Of a DNA stretch of 64,000 nt, positions 63,223 to 64,000 are shown in pieces. The notes beneath the pieces were generated by a model. That model made no database searches. It was not told the DNA's origin and was given only the letters and a program-made list of their open reading frames with translations. The stretch's first letter is position 1; each line of letters starts with the position of its first letter. Where the stretch lies: assembly GCF_000282335.1 (NCBI RefSeq), contig NZ_AKJM01000040.1:62001-126000 (forward strand), given 5' to 3'. The DNA is from Pseudomonas sp. GM48 (GTDB taxonomy: Bacteria; Pseudomonadota; Gammaproteobacteria; Pseudomonadales; Pseudomonadaceae). A program made the translations under genes and the position numbers.

Positions 63223-64000
63223 ATGAAAGGTCCACGAGCAACGGATTTCGCGTATCAGGCGGTTTACCGATACCTGGCCAGCCTGATCAACGAGTCTGCA
63301 GGTGACTCGCGCATCCGCCTGCCGTCGTTGCGGCATCTGGCGGAGCGACTCAATGTGTCGATCTCAACCATCCAGTACGCCTATTCGCTGCTGGAGAAGG
63401 AAGGGCGCGTCTATTCGGTGGCCAAGTCCGGTTACTACGCATTGCCCGTGTCTTCAATCAGCCTGCAGGACAGCGGCAGTGATCTGCTGGAAGCCGTCTA
63501 CGTCAATGCCAGGCGTCCGGGGATGCTGGTCTTGAGCGCCGATGAACCGGCCTTGTTACAGCCGCTCGACAGTCCTTTGTTGCTGCTGGAGCGGGAGTTG
63601 CTGCGCCAGTATCCCCGCCAGCCGCAGGCGCCTTCGCAACCTTGCGGCGAACTCGAACTGCGCGCCGCCCTGGCAGCACGCTATACCACTTCTCCGCTGC
63701 GTTACTGGCATGCCGATGATGTCTACATCGGCGCCGACCTTCGTGGTGTACTGGAAATCCTGATTGCCGTGCTGGGCTTGAAAGACGCCACCGTGGTGGT
63801 TGAATCGCCGTGCGACTGGACGATCCTGCGTTTGTTACAAACCGCCTGCGTACGGGTGATTGAATTACCGGTGCAAGCCGATGGCTGCCTGGATCCGGAA
63901 CGGCTCAAAGTGCTGCTGGATACCGAACCGGTGCGGCTGGTGATGCTTTCATCAGCCCTGAACATGCCCCGTGGCAGCCTGGCGCCCGATGAAAACCGGC
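63223..64000 (+). CDS. MocR-type regulator (GntR HTH plus aminotransferase domain), 3' end outside window
   Basis: 259 codons are visible from ATG 63223. The N-terminal winged helix is GntR-like (AYQAVYRYLASLI, IRLPSLRHLAERLNVSISTIQYAYSLLEKEGRVYSVAKSGYYAL). After a linker, an aminotransferase fold-type I domain begins (CGELELRAALAARYTTSPLRYWHADDVYIGADLRGVLEILIAVLGL, VVVESPCDWTILRLL). Such proteins use pyridoxal phosphate to sense amino-acid-type ligands and often autoregulate. The PLP-binding Lys would lie beyond the window. The upstream 496-residue gene is a likely partner. Confidence 0.92.
   Translation, partial: MKGPRATDFAYQAVYRYLASLINESAGDSRIRLPSLRHLAERLNVSISTIQYAYSLLEKEGRVYSVAKSGYYALPVSSISLQDSGSDLLEAVYVNARRPGMLVLSADEPALLQPLDSPLLLLERELLRQYPRQPQAPSQPCGELELRAALAARYTTSPLRYWHADDVYIGADLRGVLEILIAVLGLKDATVVVESPCDWTILRLLQTACVRVIELPVQADGCLDPERLKVLLDTEPVRLVMLSSALNMPRGSLAPDENR

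Noticed and set aside
61473-63224. A 583-codon minus-strand frame opposite the 61692-63182 gene
   Set aside because: The plus-strand frame has a ribosome binding site, normal composition and a close downstream regulator; the minus frame is rich in Arg, His and Gln as antisense shadows are.

Overview
The window (about 60% G+C overall, with several AT-richer patches) looks like chromosomal DNA of a Pseudomonas of the P. fluorescens group. The reasons are a complete mannitol (mtl) operon whose MtlD and MtlR closely resemble those I recall from P. fluorescens, an acetylated-cellulose wss operon, MexEF-OprN with MexT and MexS, and paired REP elements with the typical fluorescens-group core. No rRNA, tRNA, CRISPR array or intact insertion sequence was seen.

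Layout. (1) 1-9310, minus strand: mannitol/polyol uptake and catabolism, mtlR - hypothetical - mtlE-F-G-K-D-Y, with the xylulokinase gene cut by the window start. REP doublets sit at three of the operon's internal junctions. (2) 9384-12814, minus: an accessory patch with two diverged PI-PLC-like proteins, a 24-codon remnant of a second mtlR start between them, and a glycosyltransferase. (3) 12890-20054: a signalling island with a lone receiver (minus), then a plus-strand overlapping series: three-receiver hybrid kinase, CheR, CheB, receiver-kinase, and a further lone receiver. (4) 20173-23085: an orphan Tc-toxin C subunit (TccC/Rhs type) with an unassigned C-terminal toxin region, followed by a decayed histidine kinase. 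(5) 23304-27870: a membrane-anchored TPR protein (minus) and an aromatic-acid-type efflux operon (FUSC, DUF1656, HlyD; plus). (6) 28046-33921, minus: mexE-mexF-oprN. (7) 34195-49101, minus: wssA-I for synthesis, export and O-acetylation of cellulose; wssJ is not present. (8) 49867-55895, plus: a small oxidoreductase/hydrolase cluster with Tat- or Sec-exported members, ending with an AraC regulator. (9) 56192-58696: a class 3 lipase and a convergent full-length NfeD protease. (10) 58909-61115: mexT (minus) and mexS (plus), divergent. (11) 61692-64000: an uncharacterised 496-residue protein and the start of a MocR-type regulator.

How they fit together. MtlEFGK imports polyols, MtlD oxidises them to ketoses and MtlY phosphorylates xylulose, under MtlR control. 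WssB/C make cellulose, WssE exports it, WssD trims it and WssF-I acetylate it. MexS/MexT control MexEF-OprN. In P. aeruginosa mexT lies directly next to mexE; here the two keep the same strand and order but are separated by about 25 kb holding the wss operon and other accessory genes. That displaced synteny, the PI-PLC/mtlR duplication, the orphan TccC and the exported redox/hydrolase cluster are the most interesting points.
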